NCBI RefSeq assembly: GCF_022606355.1
Contig: NZ_JAHHZQ010000001.1
Span: forward strand, 1,302,001 to 1,366,000
Reading direction: 5' to 3'
DNA: 64,000 nucleotides
Origin: Leifsonia shinshuensis
GTDB taxonomy: Bacteria > Actinomycetota > Actinomycetes > Actinomycetales > Microbacteriaceae
This document shows positions 61,791-64,000 of this stretch, piece after piece. Below the pieces are notes generated by a model. That model searched no databases. It was given only the letters and a program-made list of their open reading frames with translations, and had not been told where the DNA came from. Position numbers and translations under genes: made by a program. The first letter of the stretch is position 1; every line of letters begins with the position of its first letter.

Positions 61791-62795
61791 GGACTCGGAC
61801 CGCAGCTTCGCGATCTCGTAGAGCGTGACGCTCGCGGCGATGCCGGCGTTCAGCGACTCGGTGGTGGCCGAGATCGGGATCGACACCACGGCGTCGCAGG
61901 TCTCGGTCACGAGCCGCGACAGGCCCTTGCCCTCGCTGCCGACCACGATCACGACCGGACGGTCGGCGAACGACAGCCCCGGGAGCGACGTGTCGCCTCC
62001 GCCGTCGAGGCCGAGCACGAAGACACCGGCCTTCTTGAACTCCTTGAGCGTCGCCGTCAGGTTGGAGGCCATCGCGACGGGAGTGCGTGCAGCAGCGCCC
62101 GCGGAAGTCTTCCAGGCCGCGGCCGTCATCCCGACCGAGCGGCGCTGCGGGACGATCACGCCCTGCCCGCCGAACGCCGCGGTCGAGCGGATGATCGCGC
62201 CGAGGTTGCGCGGGTCGGTGATCCCGTCCAGGGCGACGAACAGCGGGGTCTGGCCCTTGCGGAGCGTCAGGTCGAGCAGCTCGCCCGGGTGGGCGTACTC
62301 GTACGGCGGCACCTTGAGCGCGACGCCCTGGTGCACGGCGTCGCGGCCGGCCAGACGGTCGAGCTCCGGACGCATCACTTCGAGCACCGGGATGGCGCGG
62401 CCGGTGGCGATCGACAGGATCTCCCTCATCCGGTCGTCCATCTCGACCCGGGCCGCGATGTAGAGCGTGGAGGCCGGGATGGCCGCGCGCAGCGCCTCCA
62501 GCACCGAGTTGCGGCCGGTGACGATCTCGCTCTCGTCGCCGCTCTTGGCGCGGCGGGCGGCACCGGAGGCCCCGCGCGGTGCGCCGTCACGGCCGCCGCG
62601 CTGCTCCGCTTTGGCCGCCGCGCGCTCGCGCAGCTGCTTGTTCTTGTAGGCGACGTGGTACTCGCGGTCCTCCGCCTTCGGCGTCGGTCCGCGGCCCTCG
62701 AGCGCCTTGCGGCCGTGTCCGCCGGTGCCGACCTGCGCGCCCTTCTTGCTCTTCCTCACAGCGCCCGCGCGGGGCTTGCCACCCGAGTTCTTCAT
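61776..62795 (-). CDS. rlmB: 23S rRNA (guanosine-2'-O)-methyltransferase RlmB-type
   Basis: A 339-residue SpoU/TrmH methyltransferase with a trefoil-knot domain: [31 protein letters not shown] and [16 protein letters not shown] form the SAM site. An RNA-binding domain ([17 protein letters not shown]) precedes it. The first 90 residues are a basic, low-complexity extension, common in actinobacterial homologues. It probably methylates G2251 of 23S rRNA. The ATG overlaps the cysS stop (ATGA). Confidence 0.92.
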   Translation of the reverse strand: MKNSGGKPRAGAVRKSKKGAQVGTGGHGRKALEGRGPTPKAEDREYHVAYKNKQLRERAAAKAEQRGGRDGAPRGASGAARRAKSGDESEIVTGRNSVLEALRAAIPASTLYIAARVEMDDRMREILSIATGRAIPVLEVMRPELDRLAGRDAVHQGVALKVPPYEYAHPGELLDLTLRKGQTPLFVALDGITDPRNLGAIIRSTAAFGGQGVIVPQRRSVGMTAAAWKTSAGAAARTPVAMASNLTATLKEFKKAGVFVLGLDGGGDTSLPGLSFADRPVVIVVGSEGKGLSRLVTETCDAVVSIPISATTESLNAGIAASVTLYEIAKLRSESQASR

Positions 62796-64000
62796 GCTTC
62801 GATACTCCAATGCGACCCCGTCGGGGTGTCCTCGATACTGATTCCCGCGGCGGTCAGCTCGTCGCGGATGCGGTCTGCGGCGGCGAAGTCGCGCGTCTGG
62901 CGCGCCTCCTGCCGGTCGTCGAGCAGCCGCCCGACGAGGGTTGCGAGCGCGTGCTCCGCCGCACTCGAGCCCGCCGAGTGCCACTGGGGCGACAACGGGT
63001 TGATGCCGAGCACCTCGGTCATCGCCAGCACGTGGCCGCGCGCGCTCGCGGCGGCCTCCAAGTCTTCCGCATCCAGCGCCGCGTTTCCTGAACGCACGGT
63101 GTCGTGGAGGACGGCGAGAGCCTGGGGCACGGCGAGGTCGTCGTCCATGGCCTCGGCGAACGCGCCCGGCACGGTCTCCACGCCGCTGCCGGCGAACCTG
63201 GTTCCGGCGAGCCGGCGGTCGACGCGCTCGAAGAAGCCGGAGATGCGCTCCAGCGCCGCCTCCGCCTCGCTGAGCGACCCGTCGTGGTAGTCGATCGTCG
63301 ACCTGTAATGGGCCGAGCCGAGGTAGTAGCGCACGACGAGCGGACGCGCCGCCCCCAGCAGGTCGGCCGCGTAGACGGAGTTGCCGAGCGACTTGCTCAT
63401 CTTCTGCCCGTTGACATGCACGAGCCCGTTGTGCACCCAGTACGACGCGAAGCCGTCACCTGCGGCGGTGGACTGTGCGAGCTCGTTCTCGTGGTGCGGG
63501 AACCGCAGATCGAGGCCGCCGCCGTGGATGTCGAACGCCGGCCCGAGATAGCGGCGCGACATCGCGGAGCACTCGATGTGCCAGCCCGGGCGTCCCTCGC
63601 CCCACGGCGAGGGGAACGCGGCGGACGAGGGCTCGTCGCTCTTGCGCCCCTTCCAGAGCGCGAAGTCGCGCGGGTCGCGCTTGGCGCGCGGGTCGGCGTC
63701 GGCCGCGGCCTCCATGTTGTCGATGCTCTGCCTGGTCAGCTCGCCGTACGCGGGCCAGCTCTTCACATCGAAATAGACGTCACCGGAGCCGTCGCCCGCC
63801 ACGTAAGCGTGGCCGCGCTCGATCAGGCGGCCGATCAGCTCCTGCATCTGCGGGATGCTCGCGGTCGCGCGCGGCTCGTAGGTGGGAGGCTGAACGCCGA
63901 GCGCGGTGTAGCCGGCCGTGAACTCGAGCTCGAACCGGTAGGCGAGCGCCCACCACTCCTCCGAACCGCCCTGCGCCTGAGCGGTGACCGCGTTGACGAG
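62792..64000 (-). CDS. cysS: Cysteinyl-tRNA synthetase, C-terminal part
   Basis: The frame stays open to the window edge, so the N-terminus with the HIGH motif is missing. About 402 codons are visible. Zinc and active-site segments include [10 protein letters not shown] and [11 protein letters not shown]; the KMSKSLGN signature is present. The C-terminal anticodon-binding helix ([16 protein letters not shown]) distinguishes it from the mycothiol ligase MshC, which lacks that end. It charges tRNA-Cys. It is coupled to rlmB downstream, a common pairing. Confidence 0.95.
   Translation of the reverse strand, partial: LVNAVTAQAQGGSEEWWALAYRFELEFTAGYTALGVQPPTYEPRATASIPQMQELIGRLIERGHAYVAGDGSGDVYFDVKSWPAYGELTRQSIDNMEAAADADPRAKRDPRDFALWKGRKSDEPSSAAFPSPWGEGRPGWHIECSAMSRRYLGPAFDIHGGGLDLRFPHHENELAQSTAAGDGFASYWVHNGLVHVNGQKMSKSLGNSVYAADLLGAARPLVVRYYLGSAHYRSTIDYHDGSLSEAEAALERISGFFERVDRRLAGTRFAGSGVETVPGAFAEAMDDDLAVPQALAVLHDTVRSGNAALDAEDLEAAASARGHVLAMTEVLGINPLSPQWHSAGSSAAEHALATLVGRLLDDRQEARQTRDFAAADRIRDELTAAGISIEDTPTGSHWSIEA

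Overview
This is very GC-rich DNA with almost no space between genes. It carries actinobacterial hallmark families: a mycobacterial-type SerC next to DUF2530, DUF3027 and a cold-shock gene; a bacterial XPB helicase with its partner; DUF3263; a LytR_C protein; DUF4032; a CIRCE-controlled groEL; and an IdeR/DtxR-type iron box. Gene content and order suggest a member of the Actinomycetota, probably Microbacteriaceae (Leifsonia-like). That placement is an inference from gene families, not from a marker phylogeny. It looks like ordinary chromosome: I see no phage, integrase, transposase or CRISPR array. One tRNA gene (Thr, TGT) is present.

Layout. 1-5783: serC 3' end, DUF2530, DUF3027, long cold-shock protein, and the helicase-associated protein with XPB. 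5893-8780 (minus): pyrimidine reductase, a FolP2-like dihydropteroate synthase paralogue, and an FAD oxidoreductase. 8926-11387: two-component pair. 11421-15508 (minus): SDR, lipoprotein, and an acyltransferase fused to an SGNH domain. 15595-18728 (minus): groEL, cspA, LytR_C protein and DUF3263. 18850-20835: msrB, nitroreductase and a DMT exporter. 20960-25253: branched-chain 2-oxoacid dehydrogenase operon (E1 alpha, E1 beta, E2 and a tiny acidic protein) with a divergent Lrp regulator. 25415-26611: LtrA. 26652-37296: phenylacetate catabolism (thiolase, PaaF, PaaH, PaaI, PaaZ, PaaR, PaaABCDE, PaaG). 37435-49571: mixed metabolism (LLM monooxygenase, maltokinase-like kinase, M23 peptidase, signal peptidase, siderophore-interacting protein, YCII and VOC proteins, esterase, TPP enzyme). 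49649-51661: GH18 chitinase with two CBM2-like modules. 51756-56092: tRNA-Thr, DsbA-like protein, orphan sugar-type ABC ATPase, DUF4032 and DUF4190. 56133-61669: LacI regulator with a divergent amidohydrolase and amino-acid-type ABC operon. 61776-64000 (minus): rlmB and cysS.

How the genes work together. The phenylacetate block covers phenylacetyl-CoA epoxidation, isomerisation, ring opening and beta-oxidation. It is controlled by a TetR repressor for which I can see two matching operators, in front of the thiolase and of paaA. The CoA ligase PaaK is not in the window. The LacI operon looks like a dedicated uptake-and-hydrolysis unit for an unknown polar amide or ester. Most operons are joined by 4- or 8-base start/stop overlaps.

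The most unusual structure is not protein coding. Two families of long, nearly perfect palindromes sit at gene ends. One copy pair, with identical 25-base arms and different 16-base loops, brackets the paaR-paaABCDE-paaG segment. Many genes also have a TANNNT -10 box 6-9 bases before the start codon, which suggests leaderless transcripts. Several intergenic edges are short degenerate tandem repeats that overlap or directly follow stop codons.
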